Shown here piece by piece: positions 8,802 through 17,533 of a stretch of DNA of 64,000 bases. The DNA is from JBNAVJ01 sp049700455 (lineage in GTDB: Bacteria > Bacteroidota > Ignavibacteria > Tepidaquicellales > Tepidaquicellaceae): the NCBI GenBank assembly GCA_049700455.1, contig JBNAVJ010000007.1, positions 1-64,000 on the forward strand. The letters are read 5' to 3'. A program made the position numbers and the translations under genes. Each line of letters begins with the position of its first letter. Position 1 is the stretch's first letter. The notes under the pieces were generated by a model. That model was not told where the DNA came from and ran no database searches. It saw only the letters and a list, made by a program, of their open reading frames with translations.

Positions 8802-9524
8802 TTATTTCTTATTAAAAAATAATCCCCCATTTATACTCAATCCAAAAGTAAATCCCTGTCCCTTAATTCCAGAAGGAACTCCAGTAACAGTAATAGCATC
8901 ATTAAGTTTCCAATCTCCCTGCACAGTTAAAATATAGCCTGCCGTAAGCCTTACAAGTAAATAATCAGCAGGATAAAATCCCACTCCAAATTCAGGACCA
9001 ATTATAAAACTTTTTACACTATATTTGTTTTCACCAATGAACACATCACTTGTATCAGCAAATCCATTCCACGAATTAAGTTTTGAGGACATACGAGCAA
9101 TGGTCAGTTTAGTTTTCCCTAATCCAAAAGTACTACCAATTGAGAATTCAAATTTTTTAAGAAATCTTTTAGTATATTCAACTGAAAGGGATGTATATGA
9201 AAACCCGAAGACCGCAGAATTAATCGTTTTATCAGGGAGAATAGGAGAATTTTTTTCATCACTAAACCCAGTAGCAAAAACACCAACCCTCAGTCCCTTA
9301 ATTACAGGAAGATCTACATAGCCGCCTCCACCAAAAGTGAGGTATCCTGCGTTTGGGAATTCCTCAATAGAGAGTTTACCTAACTCACGATTCAACTCAT
9401 CTACAGATGGAATATGCCATCCTATCATTGGGCCTCCAAAAATAGCAAAATCATTAAACATCTGAGGGTGTACTTTACTTCCAAATAAAACCGTGAAAAT
9501 AATAAGAAGTGTTAGTTTTTTCAT
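8802..9524 (-). CDS. Putative outer-membrane beta-barrel protein
   Basis: This 240-residue protein has a cleavable signal peptide (about residues 1-20, MKKLTLLIIFTVLFG then KVHPQ). The rest shows alternating hydrophobic strands rich in glycine and aromatics, for example YLTFGGGGYVDLP, GLRVGVFATGF and VRLTAGYILTVQGDW, and ends in FGLSINGGLFFNKK, the pattern of small outer-membrane beta-barrels. No specific family is recognised. It is the first gene of a short unit with rfbB, and 256 bases of very AT-rich DNA without an ORF separate it from the methionine synthase gene. Confidence 0.65.
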   Translation of the reverse strand: MKKLTLLIIFTVLFGSKVHPQMFNDFAIFGGPMIGWHIPSVDELNRELGKLSIEEFPNAGYLTFGGGGYVDLPVIKGLRVGVFATGFSDEKNSPILPDKTINSAVFGFSYTSLSVEYTKRFLKKFEFSIGSTFGLGKTKLTIARMSSKLNSWNGFADTSDVFIGENKYSVKSFIIGPEFGVGFYPADYLLVRLTAGYILTVQGDWKLNDAITVTGVPSGIKGQGFTFGLSINGGLFFNKK

Positions 9525-9780
9525 TTCATTATTTAAAGTAATATAACAAAAACACGTTTAAAAAAAAGTAAAAAAGTCTCTATAAGGGAGTAAGTCAGTT
9601 GTTCTGAAACATATTCAGTAATGCAATTTTTTCACCTTGTATTAAAAAACTCTCTGCTTCGTATTACTTTCTATTTCAATAAAATGAAATTATTTATAAA
9701 TAGAAGTATCTATATATCCTTTTTATAATTTCTGTTTTTCAGGTTACTATAAACTTTATTTAACTTGGACTGCTTATTTA

Positions 9781-11604
9781 TTATTCTTCAATTTCTTCAA
9801 ACTTACGCTCATCAAAAATCAATTGCCTGCACAATTCTCTGCCTTTTTCATCTATTTTGTACAACGGCATAATTTTTCCAGCGTGAACAATACACATATC
9901 CAGACCTGCTTCAATTGCATAATGAAGAAAAACAGAATTCAGGACATGGCGAATGTGAGGAGCAAGGCCGAAAGAACAGTTACTGATTCCAAGAATTGTT
10001 TTACTATTTGGCATTAGTTCCTTTATTTTTTTTATAGCATTCAGAGTGTTAATAGCGCTTTTTCTAAGTTCTTCCTGACCTGAGCCAAGCGGGAAAGTGA
10101 GAGCATCAAATATTAAATCCTCTTCTCTTAACCCAAACTTGTTAACTGCATAGTCTCTGATTCTCTTAGCTATCTGAACCTTTTTTTCTGTTTCATATGC
10201 CTGACCTTCTTCATCAATAGAAAGACAAACCACAGCAGCACCAAACTTCTTTGCAAGTTGAAGGATTTTATCTGCCTTTGTAGTACCTTCCTCGAAGTTT
10301 ATTGAATTTATTATTGCTCTACCACCATATAATTTAAGAGCCGTTTCAATAACTCTGGGTTCTGTGGAATCAATCATCAGGGGAATTGTTACCGCCGTGT
10401 TAAAACGTTTAATAACCTCTTCTATATCTTTGCTTTCATCTCTACCAACAAATGCAACACACACGTCAAGTATATGTGCCCCCTCTTTAATTTGTTCCTT
10501 AGCCATATTAACCATTCCATCATAATTCTCAATCTCCAGCAATTGACGAAACTGTCTGGAACCATTTGCATTACAACGCTCGCCAATCAATATTGGAGGT
10601 GGCTTGATTGTCATAGGCATTGACACATAGAGAGAAGAAACAGAAGGTGTAAACTCAAACTTCCTTTCAACAGGAGTATATTTTTCAGCTATACCTACAA
10701 GTTTCTGAATATGTTCAGCCTTCGTTCCACAACACCCTCCAATTATATTAACGCCAAATTCTCTCACAAATAATTCCATCCAGTGTTCAAGCTCATCAGG
10801 AGTTAAATGATAACAGGCTTTCCCTCCAACGTTTTCAGGAATTCCCGCATTTGGCATAACAAAAATAGGCTTGGGTGAATTATGAGAAAGAAACCGAACA
10901 TTTTCCTCCATTTCTTTGGGACCCGTTGCACAATTCATCCCGATAATATCAACTATACTATAAGGTTCAAGAGTTGTCAAAACAGCGCCAATTTCAGTTC
11001 CCATTAACATCGTTCCCATCGTTTCAATTGTTACACTTATGATAATCGGAACCCTCTCTCTTTTTTCTTCAAATAATTGATATGCAGCAAAAAGAGCTGC
11101 TTTTATTTGTAGAGGATCCTGACAGGTTTCTATACAAAATAGATCCACACCTCCATCATATAAACCGCTCATCTGTCTATAATATGCTGTAGCCATATCA
11201 TCAAATTTTATATGCCCAAGCGATGGCAATTTAGTAGTGGGTCCGACGGAACCAGCTACAAATCTTGGCTTTTGAGCCGTAGAATACTCCAGAGCACATT
11301 CCTTTGCGTGAGAAGCTGCAAGTTTTGATAACTCATAATCCATCTCAGCAATTCCATATTCAGACAAAACTATGGAAGTAGAACCAAAAGAATTTGTTTC
11401 TATAACATCAGCTCCTGCTTCAAGAAAATACCTGTGAAGTTTTTTTACAACTTCAGGTTTACTCTTACACAGGTATTCATTACAACCTTCAAATTGTTTC
11501 CCTCCAAAATCATCCTCAGTAAGTCCATAGGTTTGCAATGTAGTACCAGTTGCACCATCGAAAACCAGAATTTTCTTGGATAAGTATTCTAATATTGATT
11601 TCAT
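9781..11604 (-). CDS. metH: Methionine synthase, homocysteine and methyl-folate modules only
   Basis: This 607-residue protein matches the first half of cobalamin-dependent methionine synthase. The homocysteine S-methyltransferase domain (about 1-320) begins FDGATGTTLQ and has the zinc cysteines C225 (MNCATGP) and C291-C292 (GGCCGT). The pterin-binding domain (about 335-605) begins PILIGERCNANGSR and contains DVCVAF, MIDSTEPR and INSINFEEG. Full MetH is about 1,200 residues. Here the protein stops exactly where the cobalamin-binding cap would begin, and the 256 bases downstream are AT-rich and non-coding. The cobalamin and reactivation domains must be encoded elsewhere, or this is a degenerate or alternative enzyme. 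A strong terminator separates it from the upstream S46 peptidase gene, so it needs its own promoter in 11605-11649. Confidence 0.88.
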   Translation of the reverse strand: MKSILEYLSKKILVFDGATGTTLQTYGLTEDDFGGKQFEGCNEYLCKSKPEVVKKLHRYFLEAGADVIETNSFGSTSIVLSEYGIAEMDYELSKLAASHAKECALEYSTAQKPRFVAGSVGPTTKLPSLGHIKFDDMATAYYRQMSGLYDGGVDLFCIETCQDPLQIKAALFAAYQLFEEKRERVPIIISVTIETMGTMLMGTEIGAVLTTLEPYSIVDIIGMNCATGPKEMEENVRFLSHNSPKPIFVMPNAGIPENVGGKACYHLTPDELEHWMELFVREFGVNIIGGCCGTKAEHIQKLVGIAEKYTPVERKFEFTPSVSSLYVSMPMTIKPPPILIGERCNANGSRQFRQLLEIENYDGMVNMAKEQIKEGAHILDVCVAFVGRDESKDIEEVIKRFNTAVTIPLMIDSTEPRVIETALKLYGGRAIINSINFEEGTTKADKILQLAKKFGAAVVCLSIDEEGQAYETEKKVQIAKRIRDYAVNKFGLREEDLIFDALTFPLGSGQEELRKSAINTLNAIKKIKELMPNSKTILGISNCSFGLAPHIRHVLNSVFLHYAIEAGLDMCIVHAGKIMPLYKIDEKGRELCRQLIFDERKFEEIEE

Positions 11605-11649
11605 AATTCAAAAACTGCTCTCACTAAAACTAACATAGTAAAGTATAAA

Positions 11650-11677
11650 AAAATCCCTCATATGAATGAGGGATTTT
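11650..11677 (-). terminator. Rho-independent terminator after the S46 peptidase pair
   Basis: A perfect 12-bp stem (AAAATCCCTCAT at 11650-11661 pairing with 11666-11677) closes a 4-base loop. On the minus strand it ends in a run of seven T before ATACTT. It lies 17 bases past the stop of the peptidase gene ending at 11695. This is the textbook shape of an intrinsic terminator and isolates the metH-like gene from the peptidases. Confidence 0.92.
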
Positions 11678-11694
11678 CTCTGATTAAATTCAGT

Positions 11695-13794
11695 TTACTC
11701 TATACGCCCCGCACGCAATTCCTTTACTAATCTTTCTACCTTATACATATTTTTCAATGCTTCAATCATTCCTTCTGAATCAACTGATACTGTATGAGGA
11801 ACATCATCAAGGTATATAAATTCATCCACCAGACTTTCTATGTTACCATCAAATGCAAGTCCTATTATTTCTCCTTTTGTATTAATTACAGGACTACCGG
11901 AATTTCCACCAATAATATCATTTGTCGAAATAAAATTGAAGGGGGCACTTAGATTAAACTCTTTAGGAGGATTTACCCACCGTTGTGGGAGATTAAACGG
12001 ATATTCTTTATTAAATGAATAATATCTGTCATACATCCCATAAAAGGTAGTTTTTGGTGGAGCAATAGTTCCATTGTATGGATATGATTTAATAACTCCA
12101 TCTGAAATCCTTAATGTAAAAGTAGCATCGGGAGGAATAGAAGTCCCATAAACTTCATACAGCGCCTGCCCTAACAAATCTCTATTGTAAGACTCCTTTT
12201 TTCTTAATGAAGAAAACTGCTGGAATAGTTCATTGTATCTATCTCTTGTTACATTCACAAATTTTATAATCGGGTCATTTAAATTCAGGATTTCTTCAGG
12301 GGTCTTCTTTGAGAGTTCAAGAGAAGTTTCTAAAGATTTAACAGCAGAATTTTCAATTGCATACTTGACGGCATCTTCGCCTGCATAACTATTGGTAAGA
12401 ATACGAAGGTTTTCATTATCAGCACCTATTTTTTTTGTCATAGAAAGAATCTGATACTCAAGCAGTTTTGCATCATATTCGGGATTAATTTTCCCATAGA
12501 AGTTTGATATTGCTGTATCTGGAACTGCTTCACCTTTTCTGGCATAAGAGATTACTTTATCTGCAAGCACCATATACTTTGAAACTGCCGTTCCCATCAA
12601 AGAATAAGAGGTAACTTCCGGATAAATTTTCTCAAGTTCTTTATTAATCTCTTCTATCTTATCCCATACATTCCCGTATGCTTCCTTGAGTGAAAGGTTA
12701 CTCAAAACCGCTTCCTTAAATTGGTTTTCAAAATCCTTCTTTCGTTCTATAAGCTTCGGATCATTAAGCCCTTTAAGAATTCCTTTATAAACTTTTTGTG
12801 AATTTGTAAATGAAAAAAGTCTGTTGTTTAACTCTTTTGCTTTTTCAGGGTGTTCCTTTATCGTTTTAGTCATGTAGTCAACCATAAAATCTATATAAAA
12901 CATTCTATCAGGATAGGAAAAATCCCGATTGAATTCAAGCTGGGCAACTGTTAAAAGCCTGCTTGTTCTGCCAGGATTACCTACTACAAATATAGGTTCG
13001 TCAACATCGGCTCCTTTAGGACTCCACTTAAAATAGTGTTCTGTTTTCAAAGGCTTGCCATTGTCATAAACCCTGAAAAAGGTACAATCAAGATTATAAC
13101 GTGGATAGGTAAAGTTATCATAATCACCTCCGAAAAATCCCGCCTGATCTTCAGGAGCAAACACCAACCTTACATCATCATACCTCTTGTAAATATACAA
13201 AGAATATAACCCACCATTAAACAAAGTTACAACCTGTGCCCGTACTTTATTTTGTTTATCAGTGTATTGCTCTTCAAGTTCTTTTATACGTTTATCACGT
13301 AAGCTAATTTTTTCCTCTTCTGTTGCACCAGCAGACATCGCAGAACGAATATCTCCCGTAACATCCATTATGTTAATTAATTGCTCAACAAATAAATTCT
13401 CAACCCTTCGTTCATCTTCAAGTTTAAAAGCAATAAACCCATCACGGTGTAAATCTTCACCTTCTTTTTCTACTTCACTCACAGCATCCCTCCCACAATG
13501 GTGATTAGTCATTACCAATCCATCAGCAGAAACAAAAGATGCAGAACAGTAAGTTGCAAATCTTAATGCTGACATTCTGACATGATCTAACCATTCCTTA
13601 GTTGGCTTAAAATTGTAGGTCTGGGAAAAATAATCAATTGGGGGATAATCAAAAGTCCACATTTTACCAAGATCATATTTTGACGCTCTTGTAGATGTGT
13701 TTTTATTATCCCCGTATTGGGAAAAACCAACATTAGAGAAGATAAAACCGAATAAAATCAGTAATAAAGTGAAATTGCTAATTTTCTTGTACAT
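11695..13794 (-). CDS. S46 family dipeptidyl-peptidase (DPP7/DPP11 type), copy 1
   Basis: This exported serine exopeptidase removes dipeptides from peptide N-termini, a nutrient-acquisition role in peptide-using Bacteroidota. It has a signal peptide (about 1-26), the catalytic-histidine block MTNHHCGRDAVS (95-106) and the nucleophile block GGNSGSPVIN with Ser632. The family's substrate-pocket motif reads FDGN with Gly650. In characterised enzymes glycine at this place goes with hydrophobic P1 specificity (DPP7) and arginine with acidic P1 (DPP11), so DPP7-like activity is inferred. The length of 699 is normal. No type IX sorting tail is present, so a periplasmic location is likely. It follows its paralogue by 35 bases and ends in a strong terminator. 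Confidence 0.93.
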   Translation of the reverse strand: MYKKISNFTLLLILFGFIFSNVGFSQYGDNKNTSTRASKYDLGKMWTFDYPPIDYFSQTYNFKPTKEWLDHVRMSALRFATYCSASFVSADGLVMTNHHCGRDAVSEVEKEGEDLHRDGFIAFKLEDERRVENLFVEQLINIMDVTGDIRSAMSAGATEEEKISLRDKRIKELEEQYTDKQNKVRAQVVTLFNGGLYSLYIYKRYDDVRLVFAPEDQAGFFGGDYDNFTYPRYNLDCTFFRVYDNGKPLKTEHYFKWSPKGADVDEPIFVVGNPGRTSRLLTVAQLEFNRDFSYPDRMFYIDFMVDYMTKTIKEHPEKAKELNNRLFSFTNSQKVYKGILKGLNDPKLIERKKDFENQFKEAVLSNLSLKEAYGNVWDKIEEINKELEKIYPEVTSYSLMGTAVSKYMVLADKVISYARKGEAVPDTAISNFYGKINPEYDAKLLEYQILSMTKKIGADNENLRILTNSYAGEDAVKYAIENSAVKSLETSLELSKKTPEEILNLNDPIIKFVNVTRDRYNELFQQFSSLRKKESYNRDLLGQALYEVYGTSIPPDATFTLRISDGVIKSYPYNGTIAPPKTTFYGMYDRYYSFNKEYPFNLPQRWVNPPKEFNLSAPFNFISTNDIIGGNSGSPVINTKGEIIGLAFDGNIESLVDEFIYLDDVPHTVSVDSEGMIEALKNMYKVERLVKELRAGRIE

Positions 13795-13829
13795 AACAAC
13801 CTCTTTTAATTTATTTTTTTTTGTTTACC

Positions 13830-15914
13830 TTATTTCACGATTTTTCCTTGCAAAAGTTCATCGCTTAACCGCTTGAACTTATATAAATCCCGTATCCCTT
13901 CAATAAGCCCCTGTGAATCAACACACACAGTAGTTGGAAGTTCAGATAGATAGATAAAATCCCCCGGCATACTTTCTATGTTTCCATCAAAAGCTAAACC
14001 TACAATTTCCGCCTTCGAATTTATAACAGGACTACCAGAATTACCACCGGTTATATCATTTGTAGAAATGAAATTAAATGGGGTTTCAAGATTAAATTCA
14101 ACAGGAGGATTAAGCCACCGTTCTGGTAAATTCCACGGATATTTTTTCTTAAACGAATAAAACCTATCATATAAGCCATAAAATGTTGTCTTTGGAGGGG
14201 CAATTGTTCCGTTATATTCGTATGATTTAATTACACCATCAGAAATTCTCAAAGTAAAGGTTGCATCAGGAGGAATAGAAGTGCCATATACCTCATATAT
14301 AGCATTACCTAATTGTTGGACATAAAGTTCTTCTTCTTTTATCAGCTTTTCGTAGAGTTTCTTTGTTTGCAAAAGTGCTTCTCTGCTATCTAATATAAAT
14401 TCAATGAAAGGGTCTTTCCTACTTAGAATTTCCTCTTTCCCTTTATCCAATATATCCCGGGCTTCTGAACTGCTGGTAAGAAATGACCGTGATAAAATAT
14501 CTTTAACTGCTTCTATTCCTGTTTTGCCATTAGTAAATTTATTTACAACTGGATTACTAAAGCCCAGATACTTTTCCATTAAATTTATTTTATACTCAAG
14601 CAACTTATCACTAATTTCAATATTGGAGAGATACTTGTTTAATAACTTTGAATCTACCTTGTCTCCTTTGTCCATTAATTTTACTAATGTGTCAGCAAAC
14701 CTTAAATACCCTGGAGTATAATAATCTATCTTATAAGAGGCATAAACGGGATAAATCTCACGAATTTGTTTTCTTATTTCTTTAATTTCGTCCCAGATTT
14801 TACCATACTTAAGATTTAATTCAGGATTTGTCTCAATATTGTTTCGGAAATTTTTTTCAAAGTCCTTTTTACGTGCCATTAAGTAAGGATCATTTAAAGA
14901 CTTTATCATACCCTTAAAAACTTTCTGTGAATTAGCAAGACTGAAAATCTGATTACTATAAAACTTTTCTAATTCGGGGTTTTCTTTCACTACTTTAGTA
15001 AAGTAATCAAGGAAAAATTCTATTAAATCCAATTGTTCAGGATATTCAATATCCCTTTTAAATTCAAGCTGAGAAATAGTATTCAGTCTATTTGTCGAAC
15101 CGGGATTACCAACCACAAAAATCGGTTCCCCAATCATTGCTCCAGACGAGCTCCATTTAAAATAATGGTCAGTTTTTAAAGGCTTCCCGTTTTCATATAC
15201 CCGGAAAAAAGTACAATCAAAATTATAACGTGGATAGGTAAAATTATCCGGATCACCTCCAAAAAATCCTATCTGATCCTCCGGAGCAAAAACCAATCGA
15301 ACATCGGTATATCTCTTATAAAAGTATAGTGAGTACTTCCCTCCATTATATAAACTTACTACATCACATTTTAATCCAGATTCAGTAGAATATTTTTTTT
15401 CAAGTTCATCAATTTTTTTCTGCCTTAACGAAATTTTTTCCTCAGGCGTACTGCCAGATTCAAAAGCCGCCTTTACATCATCAGTAACATCCATTATACG
15501 AACCAATTGCTCAACAAACAAATCTGGAACTTTTCTTTCATCTTCAAACCTGAGTGCAATAAAACCATTTTTATGCAAATCTTCTCCCTCTCCCTCTACC
15601 TGAGAAACAGCATCTCTACCACAATGATGATTGGTCATTACCAGCCCATCAGCAGATACAAATGAAGCTGAACAATAATCTGCAAACCTTAATGCTGACA
15701 TTCTGACATGGTCAAACCATTCCTGTGTAGGAGTAAAGTTATAAACTTCCGAAAAATAATTAATAGGAGGAGTATCAAACGTCCACATTTTTCCCAGGTC
15801 AAACTTCTGAGCACGAACTGTATCTAAATTAACATTACCATACTGGGGATATAACGAGGTCGCAAGAAAAAATAGTAAAACTACTAAAAGGTGTATCCTG
15901 TATATCTTCTTCAT
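13830..15914 (-). CDS. S46 family dipeptidyl-peptidase (DPP7/DPP11 type), copy 2
   Basis: This is a close paralogue of the following gene, 694 residues, with the same order of features: signal peptide (about 1-24), MTNHHCGRDAVS, GFFGGDPDNFTYPRYN, the long helical insertion in the middle, and the nucleophile block GGNSGSPVIN with Ser626. The pocket motif is again FDGN (Gly644), pointing to hydrophobic P1 preference. The two copies differ most in the helical domain (about 370-540), where alignment by eye is poor, while the catalytic blocks are nearly the same. It is the first gene of the pair, and its promoter must lie in the 366-base region between it and ftsZ. Confidence 0.93.
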   Translation of the reverse strand: MKKIYRIHLLVVLLFFLATSLYPQYGNVNLDTVRAQKFDLGKMWTFDTPPINYFSEVYNFTPTQEWFDHVRMSALRFADYCSASFVSADGLVMTNHHCGRDAVSQVEGEGEDLHKNGFIALRFEDERKVPDLFVEQLVRIMDVTDDVKAAFESGSTPEEKISLRQKKIDELEKKYSTESGLKCDVVSLYNGGKYSLYFYKRYTDVRLVFAPEDQIGFFGGDPDNFTYPRYNFDCTFFRVYENGKPLKTDHYFKWSSSGAMIGEPIFVVGNPGSTNRLNTISQLEFKRDIEYPEQLDLIEFFLDYFTKVVKENPELEKFYSNQIFSLANSQKVFKGMIKSLNDPYLMARKKDFEKNFRNNIETNPELNLKYGKIWDEIKEIRKQIREIYPVYASYKIDYYTPGYLRFADTLVKLMDKGDKVDSKLLNKYLSNIEISDKLLEYKINLMEKYLGFSNPVVNKFTNGKTGIEAVKDILSRSFLTSSSEARDILDKGKEEILSRKDPFIEFILDSREALLQTKKLYEKLIKEEELYVQQLGNAIYEVYGTSIPPDATFTLRISDGVIKSYEYNGTIAPPKTTFYGLYDRFYSFKKKYPWNLPERWLNPPVEFNLETPFNFISTNDITGGNSGSPVINSKAEIVGLAFDGNIESMPGDFIYLSELPTTVCVDSQGLIEGIRDLYKFKRLSDELLQGKIVK

Positions 15915-16048
15915 TACAGTATATTTATTTGATATTAAACTTAATGTTTTTCTTTGTGGAATTCAATTCACATTATGAATTCAAAAATCAAATACTAAAA
16001 AGCAACAATAGATATTTCTGTCTATGAGGTAATATTTTTCACACTCAA

Positions 16049-16062
16049 TAACACCTGTGTTA
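16049..16062. promoter_or_regulatory. Interrupted palindrome, possible operator upstream of the peptidase pair
   Basis: TAACAC and its exact complement GTGTTA are separated by two bases. The site is about 135 bases upstream of the start codon of the first S46 peptidase. Its size and symmetry suit a dimeric DNA-binding regulator. No specific regulator can be named, and a 12-base dyad can arise by chance in AT-rich DNA. Confidence 0.3.
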
Positions 16063-16231
16063 CATCGGATTTATAATACGACTTAATTTTAAACCTAAAT
16101 AGGTAAGCACACTTAAAGTACAGAATTAATTTATTATACTGCTGTAATTTTCAGGGAGAAGGCTTCTCTAAAGACTACCCTACTGAGTTCTCATAAAAAC
16201 TTTACCCTTACCCTGCTAAATGCAGATTCAT

Positions 16232-16251
16232 TTTTTGGAAACTTCCAAAAA
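16232..16251 (-). terminator. Weak hairpin after ftsZ, possible end of the dcw transcript
   Basis: TTTTTGGA (16232-16239) pairs with TCCAAAAA (16244-16251) around a 4-base loop, about 30 bases past the ftsZ stop. The stem has only two G-C pairs, and the T tract on the minus strand is part of the stem arm. It is therefore a weak terminator candidate; another terminator was not found. Confidence 0.4.
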
Positions 16252-16280
16252 TAGAATCAGAGAGAAAATACCACTTTTCT

Positions 16281-17495
16281 TTAATCCATTTGTTTTCGCA
16301 AGAATGCTGGTTTTGTAATATCTTCGTCCGGTATCATACCTTTATCTTCCAGGGAAGTTTTATTTTTTATTTTACTCGGGGGTTCGCTAAAATCGGTTGG
16401 AATTTTATCTTTAGAATGTTTTCCAAACCGTCTTTCAATAGCCGGAGTATCAAGCTTACCAAGTTCGTCCGCACCTGGTAAGGTAGTAATTTTATATTCA
16501 TAAGAAATGGTTTCCTCATAAGTTTTCCCTTCAGATTTTGACTCAAAACCAGTTGCAATTACTGTTACCATCACATCTTCTCCCATTTCTTCATCATCAA
16601 CTAATCCCATAATAATTCTCGGGGTCCCACCAACTTTCTCTCTGATAAGCTTACCTATTGCCTCAATGTCTTTCATTGGTATATTGCCATTACTAACTAT
16701 ATTATAAAGCACATTCTTTGCACCAGCAATATCCATATCATCAAGCAACGGATTATGTATTGCATCACTTGCTGCCTGAATAGCTCTATCCTTACCACTG
16801 GCAATACCGGTTCCTATCATAGCATTCTTTGAACCTTTCATTATTGTCCTCACATCTTCAAAGTCAACATTGATAGTCCCGGGTTTGGTAATAATTTGAG
16901 AGATACCTCGTGTAGCACTGTAAAGCACCCTATTTGCCATATCAAAAGCTTCGTTTTTAGAAGTGTCATTCCCAACAAATTCCATTATCTTTTCATTTGG
17001 AATAACAATTAGACTATCAACTTCTTCACGCAATTTTTCAATCCCTTCTTCAGCAAGTTGCATTCGTTTTTCCCCTTCTATTGCAAATGGTTTTGTTACC
17101 ACTGCTACAACAAGTGCGCCAACAGCTCTTGCTATTCTTGCTACCTCGGGGGCACCTCCTGTACCTGTTCCACCTCCCATACCTGCTGTCACAAAAACCA
17201 TATCACTCTCCTGTAAATGTCTTTCAATTGCATCTCTGTTTTCCTCTACGGCTTTCTTTCCAATTTCGTATTTCATTCCTGTACCTAAACCTTTAGTAAT
17301 GGTCTTTCCAATTGCAATTTTTACGTCAGCTTTGTTAAGTTCAAGAGCCTGAGCATCTGTGTTAATAATAATAAATTCAACCCCTTCTATACCCTTATTC
17401 ACCATTGAGGTAACAATGTTACCTCCACCACCTCCAACACCTACTACCTTAATCCGTGCTCCATTTTTTTCGTCCTGTAATAGTTGAATTGCCAT
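16281..17495 (-). CDS. ftsZ: Cell division protein FtsZ
   Basis: This tubulin-like GTPase polymerises into the cytokinetic ring. The GTP-binding signature GGGTGTG is at 107-113, preceded by the glycine-rich VGVGGGGGN (18-26), and the catalytic T7 loop region NVDFEDVRTIM is present. After the core comes a roughly 60-residue charged linker and the conserved C-terminal peptide ITKPAFLRKQ, which docks FtsA and other partners. The length of 404 is normal. It is the last gene of the dcw cluster, 38 bases after ftsA. A short purine-rich AAAGGG precedes the ATG by about 9 bases. Confidence 0.98.
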   Translation of the reverse strand: MAIQLLQDEKNGARIKVVGVGGGGGNIVTSMVNKGIEGVEFIIINTDAQALELNKADVKIAIGKTITKGLGTGMKYEIGKKAVEENRDAIERHLQESDMVFVTAGMGGGTGTGGAPEVARIARAVGALVVAVVTKPFAIEGEKRMQLAEEGIEKLREEVDSLIVIPNEKIMEFVGNDTSKNEAFDMANRVLYSATRGISQIITKPGTINVDFEDVRTIMKGSKNAMIGTGIASGKDRAIQAASDAIHNPLLDDMDIAGAKNVLYNIVSNGNIPMKDIEAIGKLIREKVGGTPRIIMGLVDDEEMGEDVMVTVIATGFESKSEGKTYEETISYEYKITTLPGADELGKLDTPAIERRFGKHSKDKIPTDFSEPPSKIKNKTSLEDKGMIPDEDITKPAFLRKQMD

Positions 17496-17533
17496 TTTTA
17501 TACCCTTTCTTTATTAATTATTAAATTATTTTT

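Larger units (their letters stand above)
15915..16280. other. 366-base non-coding region between ftsZ and the S46 peptidases
   Basis: No convincing ORF is seen on either strand. Transcribed leftwards, it holds the end of the dcw transcript (a weak hairpin at 16232-16251) and the control region of the peptidase pair. Two dyads stand out, TAACAC-CT-GTGTTA at 16049-16062 and GAGAAG-G-CTTCTC at 16156-16168. No clear -35/-10 pair was found. Confidence 0.6.

Noticed and set aside
9525..9780. Remnant of the MetH cobalamin domain downstream of the truncated gene
   Set aside because: No frame resembling the DxHxxG cobalamin motif was seen; the DNA is AT-rich and non-coding.
11695..15914. S46 peptidases as type IX secretion cargo
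   Set aside because: Neither protein has the C-terminal sorting domain; both end in the helix that follows the catalytic domain, so a periplasmic location is preferred.
16156..16168. GAGAAG-G-CTTCTC dyad as a terminator
   Set aside because: A one-base loop is not possible as drawn and no T run follows; probably chance.
16963..17352. 129-codon plus-strand ORF inside ftsZ, and similar antisense frames in ftsA, rpoB, rplL/rplJ and infB
   Set aside because: These are antisense shadows of strongly conserved genes; composition follows the complement of the real frame.
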